A stretch of DNA of 64,000 nt from Amphiura filiformis (GCF_039555335.1 NC_092639.1:32458353-32522352), one strand, 5' to 3'; shown: positions 1-12,159, counted from the stretch's first letter. Program-made: numbers and translations. The notes: generated by a model from the sequence alone, not told the origin.

Positions 1-784
1 TATCAGGTTATGAGTATGACGGTAGGCCTATTTATAGCAGATATCAGTGTGTGGGAATAAAAGTATCTTCAGTAGATAGTAGGTGTGATTATAAAACTAT
101 CTAGAGTAGATAGCAAAGTGTGAGTATAAAAGTATATTCAGAAGATAGCAGGGTATGAGTGTAAAACGAGCTAAAGTAGATGGCAGGGTGTGCGTATAAA
201 AGAATCTTAAGTAGATGACAAGGTGTCCGTGCAAATATATCTACAGTAGACAGCAAATCATGAGTATAAAAATATGTAGAGTAGATAGCAGGGTGTGAGT
301 ACAAAACGTTCTAAAGTAGATTTCAAAGGGTGAATAAAAAAAAAAACAAGTAAAAATCGGGGTGTGAGTATTTATAGTAGATATTAGAGTTTGAGAATAA
401 AAGTATCTTCAGTAGTAGGCTGTGAGTATAAAAGTATCTTCAGTAGATTAGAGGGCGTAATTATAAAACTATCTAGAGTAGATAGCAAAGTTTGAGTATA
501 AATGTATCTTCAGTAGATAGCAGGGTATGAGTGTAAAACGAGCTAAAGTATAGATGACAGGGTATGCGTATTAAAGAATCTGATGTAGATGACATATCTA
601 GAGTAGATATCAGGGTTTGAGAATAAAAGTATCTTCAGTAGATTGCAACATGCAAGTATAAAACTATCTTCAGTAGGTAATAAAGTGTGAGTATCAAACT
701 ATCTATAAAGTTATAGAACCGTGACGCCGAAGCATGAAACACCGATTGCATTAATAAGTAGGCCTACATAATCAAACTGGTGGT

Positions 785-1185
785 GTGATTATTGCGAATA
801 TTCGCAATAATTATTGCGAATATTCGCAATGTTATTGCGAATATTCGCAATAATTATTGCGAATATTCGCAATATTATTGCGAATATTCGCAATGTTATT
901 GCGAATATTCAACCAGCTATCTACTGTTGATAGTTTTATACTCAATTATTATTGCGAATATTCGCAATAATTATTGCGAATATTCGCAATAATTATTGCG
1001 AATATTCGCAATAACATTGCGAATATTCGCAATGTTATTGCGAATATTCGCAATGTTATTGCGAATATTCGCAATATTATTGCGAATATTCGCAATAATT
1101 ATTGCGAATATTCGCAATGTTATTGCGAATATTCGCAATGTTATTGCGAATATTCGCAATAATTATTGCGAATATTCGCAATAAT
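785..1185. repeat. Palindromic 21/22-bp monomer array (block 1)
   Basis: The monomer is the perfect 18-bp palindrome ATTGCGAATATTCGCAAT joined by spacers ATT, GTT or AATT. The array is interrupted at about 908-950 by one inverted piece of the flanking ~35-bp minisatellite and then resumes. Each monomer has two CpG sites, which are largely intact. Confidence 0.95.
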
Positions 1186-2333
1186 AATTGAGTATAAAAC
1201 TATCAACAGTAGATAGCTGGTGCAAAGTGTGAACATAAGACTATCTAGAGTAGATAGTGTGTGAGTAAAAACCTTTCTAAAGTAATAATTATTGCGAATA
1301 TTCGTATGTTATTGCGAATATTCGCAATGTTATTGCGAATATTCGCAATTATTGTGAATATTCGCAATAATTATTGCGAATATTCGCAATAATTATTGCG
1401 AATATTCGCAATAATAATTGAGTATAAAACTATCGACAGTAGATAGCTGGTGCAAAGTGTGAACATAAGACTATCTAGAGTAGATAGTGTGTGAGTAAAA
1501 ACCTTTCTAAAGTAGATAGCAAAGTGTGAATAAAACTATCAACAGTAGATATCAGGTTATGAGTATGACGGTAGGCCTATTTATAGCAGATATCAGTGTG
1601 TGGGAATAAAAGTATCTTCAGTAGATAGTAGGTGTGATTATAAAACTATCTAGAGTAGATAGCAAAGTGTGAGTATAAAAGTATATTCAGAAGATAGCAG
1701 GGTATGAGTGTAAAACGAGCTAAAGTAGATGGCAGGGTGTGCGTATAAAAGAATCTTAAGTAGATGACAAGGTGTCCGTGCAAATATATCTACAGTAGAC
1801 AGCAAATCATGAGTATAAAAATATGTAGAGTAGATAGCAGGGTGTGAGTACAAAACGTTCTAAAGTAGATTTCAAAGGGTGAATAAAACTCCCAACAAGT
1901 AAAAATCGGGGTGTGAGTATTTATAGTAGATATTAGAGTTTGAGAATAAAAGTATCTTCAGTAGTAGGCTGTGAGTATAAAAGTATCTTCAGTAGATTAG
2001 AGGGCGTAATTATAAAACTATCTAGAGTAGATAGCAAAGTTTGAGTATAAATGTATCTTCAGTAGATAGCAGGGTATGAGTGTAAAACGAGCTAAAGTAT
2101 AGATGACAGGGTATGCGTATTAAAGAATCTGATGTAGATGACATATCTAGAGTAGATATCAGGGTTTGAGAATAAAAGTATCTTCAGTAGATTGCAACAT
2201 GCAAGTATAAAACTATCTTCAGTAGGTAATAAAGTGTGAGTATCAAACTATCTATAAAGTTATAGAACCGTGACGCCGAAGCATGAAACACCGATTGCAT
2301 TAATAAGTAGGCCTACATAATCAAACTGGTGGT

Positions 2334-2782
2334 GTGATTATTGCGAATATTCGCAATAATTATTGCGAATATTCGCAATGTTATTGCGAATATTCGCAAT
2401 AATTATTGCGAATATTCGCAATATTATTGCGAATATTCGCAATGTTATTGCGAATATTCAACCAGCTATCTACTGTTGATAGTTTTATACTCAATTATTA
2501 TTGCGAATATTCGCAATAATTATTGCGAATATTCGCAATAATTATTGCGAATATTCGCAATACATTGCGAATATTCGCAATAACATTGCGAATATTCGCA
2601 ATAATTATTGCGAATATTCGCAATAATTATTGCGAATATTCGCAATGTTATTGCGAATATTCGCAATATTATTGCGAATATTCGCAATAATTATTGCGAA
2701 TATTCGCAATGTTATTGCGAATATTCGCCATGTTATTGCGAATATTCGCAATAATTATTGCGAATATTCGCAATAATAATTG
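2334..2782. repeat. Palindromic monomer array (block 2)
   Basis: Same monomer as block 1, carrying the same inverted minisatellite insert (about 2,457-2,499). The interruption therefore predates the duplication of the 1,549-bp unit. Confidence 0.95.
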
Positions 2783-5239
2783 AGTATAAAACTATCAACA
2801 GTAGATAGCTGGTGCAAAGTGTGAACATAAGACTATCTAGAGTAGATAGTGTGTGAGTAAAAACCTTTCTAAAGTAGATAGCAAAGTGTGAATAAAACTA
2901 TCAACAGTAGATATCAGGTTATGAGTATGACGGTAGGCCTATATATAGCAGATATCAGTGTGTGGGAATAAAAGTATCTTCAGTAGATAGTAGGTGTGAT
3001 TATAAAACTATCTAGAGTAGATAGCAAAGTGTGAGTATAAAAGTATATTCAGAAGATAGCAGGGTATGAGTGTAAAACGAGCTAAAGTAGATGGCAGGGT
3101 GTGCGTATAAAAGAATCTTAAGTAGATGACAAGGTGTCCGTGTAAATATATCTACAGTAGACAGCAAATCATGAGTATAAAAATATGTAGAGTAGATAGC
3201 AGGGTGTGAGTACAAAACGTTCTAAAGTAGATTTCAAAGGGTGAATAAAACTCCCAACAAGTAAAAATCGGGGTGTGAGTATTTATAGTAGATATTAGAG
3301 TTTGAGAATAAAAGTATCTTCAGTAGTAGGCTGTGAGTATAAAAGTATCTTCAGTAGATTAGAGGGCGTAATTATAAAACTATCTAGAGTAGATAGCAAA
3401 GTTTGAGTATAAATGTATCTTCAGTAGATAGCAGGGTATGAGTGTAAAACGAGCTAAAGTATAGATGACAGGGTATGCGTATTAAAGAATCTGATGTAGA
3501 TGACATATCTAGAGTAGATATCAGGGTTTGAGAATAAAAGTATCTTCAGTAGATTGCAACATGCAAGTATAAAACTATCTTCAGTAGGTAATAAAGTGTG
3601 AGTATCAAACTATCTATAAAGTTATAGAACCGTGACGCCGAAGCATGAAACACCGATTGCATTAATAAGTAGGCCTACATAATCAAACTGGTGGTGTGAT
3701 TATTGCGAATATTCGCAATGTTATTGCGAATATTCGCAATAATTATTGCAAATATTCGCAATGTTATTGTGAATATTCGCAATGTTATTGCGAATATTCG
3801 CAATGTTATTTGCGAATATTCGCAATGTTATTGCGAATATTCGCAATAATTATTGCGAATATTCGCAATAATTATTGAGTATGAAACTATCGACAGTAGA
3901 TAGCTGGTGCAAAAGTGTGAACATAAAACTATCTACAGTAGATAGTGTGTGAGTAAAAACCTTTCTAAAGTAGATAGCAAAGTGTGAATAAAACTATCAA
4001 CAGTAGATATCAGGTTATGAGTATGACGGTAGGCCTATATATAGCAGATATCAGTGTGTGGGAATAAAAGTATCTTCAGTAGATTGCAACATGCAAGTAT
4101 AAAACTATCTTCAGTAGGTAATAAAGTGTGAGTATCAAACTATCTATAAAGTTATAGAACCGTGACGCCGAAGCATGAAACACCGATTGCATTAATAAGT
4201 AGGCCTACATAATCAAACTGGTGGTGTGATTTTGCGAATATTCGCAATAATTATTGCGAATATTCGCAATGTTATTGCGAATATTCGCAACAATTATTGC
4301 GAATATTCGCAATAATAATTGAGTATAAAACTATCGACAGTAGATAGCTGGTGCAAAGTGTGAACATAAGACTATCTAGAGTAGATAGTGTGTGAGTAAA
4401 AACCTTTCTAAAGTAGATAGCAAAGTGTGAATAAAACTATCAACAGTAGATATCAGGTTATGAGTATGACGGTAGGCCTATATATAGCAGATATCAGTGT
4501 GTGGGAATAAAAGTATCTTCAGTAGATAGTAGGTGTGATTATAAAACTATCTAGAGTAGATAGCAAAGTGTGAGTATAAAAGTATATTCAGAAGATAGCA
4601 GGGTATGAGTGTAAAACGAGCTAAAGTAGATGGCAGGGTGTGCGTATAAAAGAATCTTAAGTAGATGACAAGGTGTCCGTGTAAATATATCTACAGTAGA
4701 CAGCAAATCATGAGTATAAAAATATGTAGAGTAGATAGCAGGGTGTGAGTACAAAACGTTCTAAAGTAGATTTCAAAGGGTGAATAAAACTCCCAACAAG
4801 TAACAATCGGGGTGTGAGTATTTATAGTAGATATTAGAGTTTGAGAATAAAAGTATCTTCAGTAGTAGGCTGTGAGTATAAAAGTATCTTCAGTAGATTA
4901 GAGGGCGTAATTATAAAACTATCTAGAGTAGATAGCAAAGTTTGAGTATAAATGTATCTTCAGTAGATAGCAGGGTATGAGTGTAAAACGAGCTAAAGTA
5001 TAGATGACAGGGTATGCGTATTAAAGAATCTGATGTAGATGACATATCTAGAGTAGATATCAGGGTTTGAGAATAAAAGTATCTTCAGTAGATTGCAACA
5101 TGCAAGTATAAAACTATCTTCAGTAGGTAATAAAGTGTGAGTATCAAACTATCTATAAAGTTATAGAACCGTGACGCCGAAGCATGAAACACCGATTGCA
5201 TTAATAAGTAGGCCTACATAATCAAACTGGTGGTGTGAT

Positions 5240-5605
5240 TATTGCGAATATTCGCAATAATTATTGCGAATATTCACAATATTATTGCGAATATTCGCAA
5301 TGTTATTGCGAATATTCGCAATATTATTGCGAATATTCGCAATGTTATTCCGAATATTCGCAATGTTATTGCGAATATTCGCAATGTTATTGCGAATATT
5401 CGCAATGTTATTGCGAATATTCGCAATAATTATTGCGAATATTCGCAATGTTATTGCGAATATTCGCAATATTATTGCGAATATTCGCAATAATTATTGC
5501 GAATATTCGCAATGTTATTGCGAATATTCGCAATAGTTATTGCGAATATTCGCAATAATTATTGCGAATATTCGCAATAATTATTGCGAATATTCGCAAT
5601 AATAA
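5240..5605. repeat. Palindromic monomer array (long uninterrupted block)
   Basis: About 17 head-to-tail monomers, with occasional single-base variants such as TTCACAAT and TTCCGAAT. The spacer alternates irregularly between GTT, ATT and AATT. Confidence 0.95.
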
Positions 5606-5956
5606 TTGAGTATAAAACTATCGACAGTAGATAGCTGGTGCAAAGTGTGAACATAAGACTATCTAGAGTAGATAGTGTGTGAGTAAAAACCTTTCTAAAG
5701 TAGATAGCAAAGTGTGAATAAAACTATCAACAGTAGATATCAGGTTATGAGTATGACGGTAGGCCTATATATAGCAGATATCAGTGTGGGAATAAAAGTA
5801 TCTTCAGTAGATTGCAACATGCAAGTATAAAACTATCTTCAGTAGGTAATAAAGTGTGAGTATCAAACTATCTATAAAGTTATAGAACCGTGACGCCGAA
5901 GCATGAAACACCGATTGCATTAATAAGTAGGCCTACATAATCAAACTGGTGGTGTG

Positions 5957-6325
5957 ATTATTGCGAATATTCGCAATAATTATTGCGAATATTCGCAATA
6001 ATTATTGCGAATATTCGCAATATTATTGCGAATATTCGCAATGTTATTGCGAATATTCGCAATAATTATTGCGAATATTCGCAATGTTATTGCGAATATT
6101 CGCAATATTATTGCGAATATTCGCAATAATTATTGCGAATATTCGCAATGTTATTGCGATTATTCGCAATGTTATTGCGAATAGTCGCAATAATTATTGC
6201 GAATATTCGCAATATTATTGCGAATATTCGCAATAATTATTGCGAATATTCGCAATGTTATTGCGAATATTCGCAATGTTATTGCGAATATTCGCAATAT
6301 TATTGCGAATATTCGCAATAATAAT
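5957..6325. repeat. Palindromic monomer array
   Basis: About 17 monomers, including variants with a mismatch in the dyad near 6,155-6,190. It directly follows linker copy six. Confidence 0.95.
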
Positions 6326-8460
6326 TGAGTATAAAACTATCGACAGTAGATAGCTGGTGCAAAGTGTGAACATAAGACTATCTAGAGTAGATATTGTGTG
6401 AGTAAAACCTTTCTAAAGTAGATAGCAAAGTGTGAATAAAACTATCAACAGTAGATATCAGGTTATGAGTATGACGGTAGGCCTATATATAGCAGATATC
6501 AGTGTGTGGGAATAAAAGTATCTTCAGTAGATAGTAGGTGTGATTATAAAACTATCTAGAGTAGATAGCAAAGTGTGAGTATAAAAGTATATTCAGAAGA
6601 TAGCAGGGTATGAGTGTAAAACGAGCTAAAGTAGATGGCAGGGTGTGCGTATAAAAGAATCTTAAGTAGATGACAAGGTGTCCGTGTAAATATATCTACA
6701 GTAGACAGCAAATCATGAGTATAAAAATATGTAGAGTAGATAGCAGGGTGTGAGTACAAAACGTTCTAAAGTAGATTTCAAAGGGTGAATAAAACTCCCA
6801 ACAAGTAACAATCGGGGTGTGAGTATTTATAGTAGATATTAGAGTTTGAGAATAAAAGTATCTTCAGTAGTAGGCTGTGAGTATAAAAGTATCTTCAGTA
6901 GATTAGAGGGCGTAATTATAAAACTATCTAGAGTAGATAGCAAAGTTTGAGTATAAATGTATCTTCAGTAGATAGCAGGGTATGAGTGTAAAACGAGCTA
7001 AAGTATAGATGACAGGGTATGCGTATTAAAGAATCTGATGTAGATGACATATATAGAGTAGATATCAGGGTTTGAGAATAAAAGTATCTTCAGTAGATTG
7101 CAACATGCAAGTATAAAACTATCTTCAGTAGGTAATAAAGTGTGAGTATCAAACTATCTATAAAGTTATAGAACCGTGACGCCGAAGCATGAAACACCGA
7201 TTGCATTAATAAGTAGGCCTACATAATCAAACTGGTGGTGTGATTATTGCGAATATTCGCAATGTTATTGCGAATATTTCGCAATAATTATTGCAAATAT
7301 TCGCAATGTTATTGCGAATATTCGCAATGTTATTGCGAATATTCGCAATGTTATTGCGAATATTCGCAATGTTATTGCGAATATTCGCAATACAATTATT
7401 GCGAATATTCGCAATAATTATTGAGTATAAAACTATCGACAGTAGATAGCTGGTGCAAAAGTGTGAACATAAAACTATCTACAGTAGATAGTGTGTGAGT
7501 AAAAACCTTTCTAAAGTAGATAGCAAAGTGTGAATAAAACTATCAACAGTAGATATCAGGTTATGAGTATGATAGTAGGCCTATATAGCAGATATCAGTG
7601 TGTGGGAATAAAAGTATCTTCAGTAGATAGGAGGGTGCGATTATAAAATTATCTAGAGTAGATAGCAAAGTGTGAGTATAAAAGTATATTCAGAAGATAG
7701 CAGGGTATGAGTGTAAAACGAGCTTAAGTAGATCAGGGATGAGTAGATGCATGGCAGGGTGTGCGTATATAAAAGAATCTTAAGTAGATGACAAGGTGTT
7801 AGTGTAAATATATCTACAGTAGACAGCAAAGCGTGCGTATAAAAATATGTAGAGTAGATAGCAGGGTATGAGTACAAAACGTTCTAAAGTAGATTTCAAA
7901 GGGCGAATAAAAACTACCAACAAGTAAAAATCGGGGTGTGAGTATTTATAGTAGATATTAGAGTTTGAAAATAAAAGTATCTTCAGTAGATAGCAGGCTG
8001 TGAGTATAAGCGAAGTTTGAATAAAACTATTTTCAAGTATCTATAGTAGGCCTAGATATCAGAGTGTGAGATTAAATTAGGCTATCTTCAGTAGATATCA
8101 GTGTATGATAATAAAATTATCTACAGTAGATAGCAAAGTGTGAGTATAAACTATCTCCAGTAGATAGCAGGCTTGTGAGAGTAAAACTTCCAAAGTAGAT
8201 AGTAAAGAGTGAATAAAGACTATCAACAGCAGATATCAGGGTGTGAGTATGAAAACCATTTTCAGTAGATACCAGGGTGTAACTACAAAAATGTCTTCAG
8301 TAGATAGCAAAGTGAGAGTATAAAATTATAGATAGTGTGGTCTGAGTAAATCAGATAGCAGGATGTTAATAAAAATAATCTACAGTAGATATCAGGGCGA
8401 AGTATAAAAACTAATAACTATAAATTTATCTACATCAGATAGCAGGATGTGAAAGACAAA

Positions 8461-8745
8461 AAGAAAGATAACGAGAAAGCACTGTTGTGTTTAGGCAAAC
8501 ACGAATATAATATCCGTTATCCCCCCCCCCCTTGCCCTGCCTTCAAACAAAAACTTGATTACCACGATGTGGAAGCCCTTGTTATAAGCTTTCATTTCTT
8601 ATAATTATCTCAAGGTCATAGCACCTCAAATAAAAAAGCGCCCAATTGGACGCCAAGAAAGAAAAGCAAAATGCGTACACATTCCCCTTTAAGGAATTTT
8701 ATATAAGTTTTATATCAAGACGTACGTTCTAAGCCTTTATCTTTG
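8461..8745. repeat. Junction with single inverted 108-bp repeat copy (block B)
   Basis: Holds a C-run at 8,521-8,531. At about 8,560-8,655 lies one copy, in reverse orientation, of the 108-bp repeat that is tandem at 18,850-20,100: TGTGGAAGCCCTTGTTATAA, then the ATAGCACCT word, then GCGCCCAATTGG. The following ACACATTCCCCTTTAAGG matches 18,650-18,672 inverted. No coding signal. Confidence 0.75.
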
Positions 8746-9115
8746 CTAATATAGATAGCTACCAGTACTACACTGTGTCAATAGGTCTAACGTATTTGCT
8801 CTTGACGTACGTTCCAATCCGTTATCATTGCAAATAAAGGTAGCTACCAAAATGCCATCTTTTGCACTGCACTGTGTTAATAGGTCAGACGTATTTGCTA
8901 TTGACGTACGTTCCAATCCGTTATCATTGCAAATACAGGTAGCTACCAAAATACCATCTTTTGCACTACACTGCGCCCGACACTGCGTTCATAGGTCGAA
9001 CGTATTTACTAATGACGTACGTTCCAATCCGTTATCATTGCACATACAGGTAGCTAGCCAAATGCCACCTTTTGCACTACACTGTGTAAATAGGTCGAAC
9101 GTTTTTGCCTTTTAA
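8746..9115 (+). repeat. 99-bp tandem repeat, left copy set 1
   Basis: Unit runs TTGACGTACGTTC, CCGTTATCATTGCAAATA, AGGTAGCTACC, TTTTGCACTACACTG, AATAGGTCGAACG. Unit starts at 8,798 and 8,897 are 99 bp apart; the next, at 9,008, follows after a 12-bp insertion. Because 99 is a multiple of three, long open frames arise on both strands; these are not genes. AACGTACGTT-like and GGTAGCTACC dyads occur in each unit. Confidence 0.9.
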
Positions 9116-9604
9116 AGCCTGTGAACTTTGACCTCTGGGGTTGCGGCTACCATAGGATACATCTGGGGCCATGGGGCAACATTTTACCCAGTATGAACCC
9201 TGAGGGCGCTGTAGTTCTTGAGCTAGAGCTGTTTGAAATTTTACACATATTGGTCCCTGTAGCCCATGACCTTTAACCTCTGGGGTCGGGGCTACCCCAG
9301 GAAATTTCTAGGGGTCATGGGTCATCATTATACCACGTATGAACCCCAAGCCTACTTTAGATCTTGAGAAAAGCTATTGAAATATTTGCAAAATCATTGC
9401 GAATATTCGCAAAGTTATTGCGAATATTCGCAATAACATTGCGAATATTCGCAATAATTATTGCGAATATTCGCAATAATGTATGGGTGGCCGATAGTAA
9501 CAAAACACGCCTAAAATTATACGCCTAACCATGTACGTCCAAGATTGCATCTTGGACGTCCAAAATTTCGCGGCAGACATAAATCGACGAATCACGGGTC
9601 AGAA
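9116..9604 (+). repeat. Composite C unit: spacer, palindrome array, conserved 120-bp block
   Basis: A ~280-bp spacer contains two related stretches (CCTCTGGGGTTGCGGCTACC and CCTCTGGGGTCGGGGCTACC). Palindromic monomers follow at about 9,395-9,480, then a conserved block (GTATGGGTGGCCGATAG through CGCGGCAGACATAAATCGAC) holding the inverted words TCCAAGATGCAATC-type and GGACGTCC. This unit recurs at 10,300-10,845 and, inverted, four times at 14,210-18,630. Confidence 0.85.
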
Positions 9605-10000
9605 ATCTACTGTAGATTCTTTTATACTCACACCATGCAATCTACTGTAGCTCCCTTTATACTCACACCCCGCTATCTATAATGTTATACTCACACTTTC
9701 CGATCTACTGAAGTTACTTTTGTAGTAACACTCTGGTATCTACTGAAAATTGTTTTATACTCACACCTGATATCTACAGTAGATAGTTTTTATTCGCATC
9801 CTGCTATCTATTGTAGATAGTTTTATACTCACTTAAGCAGAGATTGAATAAAAACTTCATCAGTAGATATCAGGGTGTGAGTATGATAGTATCTATAGTT
9901 CTATAGTAGATATCAGAGTGCGAGAATAAAAGTATCTTCAGTTGAAAGCAGGGCGTAATTATAAAACTATCTACAGTAGATCAAAAAGTGTGAGTATCAA
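9605..10000. repeat. Minisatellite with internal orientation switch (left D block)
   Basis: ~35-bp monomers run as TATCTACTGTAGATAGTTTT-ACTCAC up to about 9,832 and then flip to the opposite orientation after ACTCACTTAAGCAGAGATT. The flip point is shared with the right-arm copies (13,940, 14,975, 16,360, 16,660 and 17,805), so it is an ancestral feature of the unit. Confidence 0.8.
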
Positions 10001-10300
10001 ACTATTTGCTATTGACGTACGTTCAAATCCGTTATCATTGCAAATACAGGTAGCTACCAAAATACCATCTTTTGCACTACACTGCGTTAATAGGTTCAAC
10101 GTATTTGTTATTGACGTACGTTCAAATCCGTTATCATTGCAAATAAGGGTAGCTACCAAAATGCCATCTTTTGCACTACACTGCGTTAATAGGTTGAACG
10201 TGTTTACTATTGGCGTACGTTCCAATCCGTTATCATTGCAAATACAGGTACTACCCAATTGCTATCTTTTGCACTACACTGTGTAAATAGGTCGAACGTT
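10001..10300 (+). repeat. 99-bp tandem repeat, left copy set 2
   Basis: Three units starting at 10,008, 10,107 and 10,206, exactly 99 bp apart. The open frames of 114 and 95 residues here are repeat artefacts with the repeat's periodicity. Confidence 0.9.
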
Positions 10301-11125
10301 TTTTGCTTTTTAAGCCTGTGAACTTTTACCTCTGTGGTTGCGGCTACCGTAGGATACATCTAGGGCCATGGGCCAATATTTTATCAAGTATGAACCCTGA
10401 GGGCGCTGTAGTTCTTGAACTAGAGCTGTTTGAAATTTTACACATATTGCTCACTGTAGCCCATGACCTTTAACCTCTGGGGTCAGGACTACCCCAGGAA
10501 ATTTCTAGGGGCATGGGTCATCATTATACCACGTATGGGCCCCTGAGCCTACTTTGATCTTGAGAAAAGCTATTGGAATATTTGCAAAGTTATTGCGAAT
10601 ATTCGCAATAACATTGCGAATATTCGCCATAATTAACGCGAATATTCGCAATAATGTGCGAATATTCGCAATAATTATTGCGAATATTCGCAATAATTAT
10701 TGCGAATATTCGCAATAATGTATGGGTGGCCGATAGCGACAAAACACGCCTAAAATTCTACGCCTAACCATATACGTCCAAGATTGCATCTTGAACCTCC
10801 AATAATTTCGCGGCAGACATAAATCGACGAATCACATGGTCAGAAATCTACTGTAGATAGTTTTATACTCACACTTTGCTATCTACTGTAGATTCTTTTA
10901 TACTCACACCATGCAATCTACTATAGCTCCTTTTATACTCACACCCCGCTATCTATAATCCTATACTCACACTTTCATATCTACTGAAGTTACTTTTGTA
11001 GTAACACTCTGGTATCTACTGAAAATTGTTTTATACTCACACCTGATATCTACAGTAGATAGTTTTTATTCGCATCCTGCTATCTATTGTAGATAGTTTT
11101 ATACTCACTTAAGCAGAGATTTGTG
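10301..11125 (+). repeat. Second left composite C unit plus truncated D minisatellite
   Basis: Spacer to 10,570, palindromic monomers to 10,720 (one reads TTAACGCGAATATTCGC, a mutated dyad), conserved block to 10,845, minisatellite to about 11,125. The minisatellite is cut off shortly after its orientation switch, where the middle domain begins. The period to the preceding unit is about 1,239 bp. Confidence 0.85.
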
Positions 11126-11149
11126 TATAAAAACTACCATCGCATAAAG

Positions 11150-11405
11150 TTCTAGTTCGTCCAATCCCATTTGGTCCAATGCCACTTGATCCATTCCCAC
11201 TTGGTCCAATCCTATTTGGTCCAATCCCACTTCGTCCAATCCAACTAGGGCCATGTCCCACTAGGGTCATGTCCCTCTTGGGTCATGTCCCACTAGGGCC
11301 ATGTCCCACTTGGGTCATGTCCCACTAGGTCCATGTCCCGCTAGGGCCATGTTCCACTAGGGCCACGTCCCACTTAGGCCATGTCACACTTAGGCTATGT
11401 CCCAT
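11150..11405 (+). repeat. 15-bp then 16-bp minisatellite
   Basis: First part (about 11,158-11,248): 15-bp units like GGTCCAATCCCACTT. Second part (about 11,249-11,400): 16-bp units like GGGCCATGTCCCACTA. The two monomers are clearly related, so a one-base change in unit length spread through half the array. Confidence 0.9.
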
Positions 11406-11429
11406 ATGGACCAGTACATACTATTAGGC

Positions 11430-12115
11430 ATATTTTTTTTTTTTTTGGGGGGGGAGGGCTTTGGGGGCGCCAGCCCCCCGGGGTAAAAAAAACGGAGCGG
11501 CAAAAAAAGAAGAGAAGAGAAGAGAAGAGAAGAGAAGAGAAGAGAAGAGAAGAAAGAGAAGAAGAGAAGAGAAGAAGAAGAGAAGAGAAGAGAAGAGAGA
11601 AGAAGAGAAGAGAAGAGAAGAAGAGAAGAAGAAGAGAAAGAAGAGAAGAAGAAGAGAAGAGAAGAGAAGAGAGAGAAGAGAAGAGAAGAGAAGAGAAGAG
11701 AAGAAGAAGAGAAGAAGAGAAGAGAAGAGAGAGAAGAGAAGAAGAGAAGAAGAGAAAGAAGAGAAGAGAAAGAAGAAGAGAAGAGAAGAGAAGAGAAGAG
11801 AAGAGAAAGAAGAGAAGAGAAGAGAAGAAAAGAGAAGAGAAGAGAAGAGAAGAGAAGAGAAGAGAAGAGAAGAGAAGAGAAGAGAAGAGAAGAGAAAAGA
11901 GAAGAGAAGAGAAGAGAAGAGAAGAGAAGAGAAGAGAAGAGAAGAGAAGAGAAGAGAAGAGAAGAGAAGAGAAGAGAAGAGAAGAGAAGAGAAGAGAAGA
12001 GAAGAGAAGAGAAGAGAAGAGAAGAGAAGAGAAGAGAAGAGAAGAGAAGAGAAGAGAAGAGAAGAGAAGAGAAGAGAAAAAAAAACAGAAGGAAAGAAAA
12101 AAGAAGAAAGAAAAT
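11430..12115 (+). repeat. Homopolymer run and ~600-bp purine-only AAGAG microsatellite
   Basis: A T-run, a G-run and a GC-rich dyad (GGGGGCGCCAGCCCCC) precede a purine-only tract from about 11,502 to 12,113. The tract is imperfect at first and becomes an almost perfect AGAAG pentamer from about 11,895 to 12,078. Open frames of 230-284 residues on both strands are an artefact of a tract with no stop-forming words. It sits close to the centre of the mirror-image complex. Such tracts can form triplex DNA in vitro (general knowledge). Confidence 0.95.
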
Positions 12116-12159
12116 TACGCATATCACCTATATTGGTGTCACATTTAAGTAGGGTGGTG

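Larger units (their letters stand above)
1..8460. repeat. Left outer array A: minisatellite, linker and palindrome higher-order repeat
   Basis: Seven copies of a ~80-bp linker (contains CGTGACGCCGAAGCATGAAA) start near 710, 2,259, 3,621, 4,151, 5,160, 5,879 and 7,165, giving unit lengths of about 1,549, 1,362, 530, 1,009, 719 and 1,286 bp. Each linker is followed by an array of 21/22-bp palindromic monomers (785-1,185; 2,334-2,782; 3,700-3,875; 4,232-4,320; 5,240-5,605; 5,957-6,325; 7,243-7,420, plus an extra one at 1,286-1,420). Each array is followed by minisatellite with a ~35-bp period whose core is the palindrome CTATCTACTGTAGATAG or variants. Copies 1 and 2 are nearly identical. Past about 8,000 the minisatellite becomes degenerate. 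Confidence 0.9.

Noticed and set aside
101-304. Repeated 67-residue open frame (also at 1,650, 3,012, 4,551, 6,556 and, inverted, 21,384, 22,504, 23,703)
   Set aside because: It lies wholly in the ~35-bp minisatellite, has the composition of the repeat and no independent conservation signal. It recurs because the unit is duplicated.
792-1184. Open frames rich in RIFAII, ANIRN and CEYSQ on both strands
   Set aside because: Direct translations of the 21/22-bp palindromic monomer in different frames.
785-1185. C/EBP-like or octamer-like transcription factor sites in the palindrome
   Set aside because: The core TTGCGAATATTCGCAA differs from the C/EBP consensus ATTGCGCAAT by the inserted AATATT and from the octamer ATTTGCAT. 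No basis for naming a factor.
1-8460. CRISPR-like regular repeats
   Set aside because: No unique spacers between identical repeats; spacers are 3-4 bp and the surroundings are eukaryotic.
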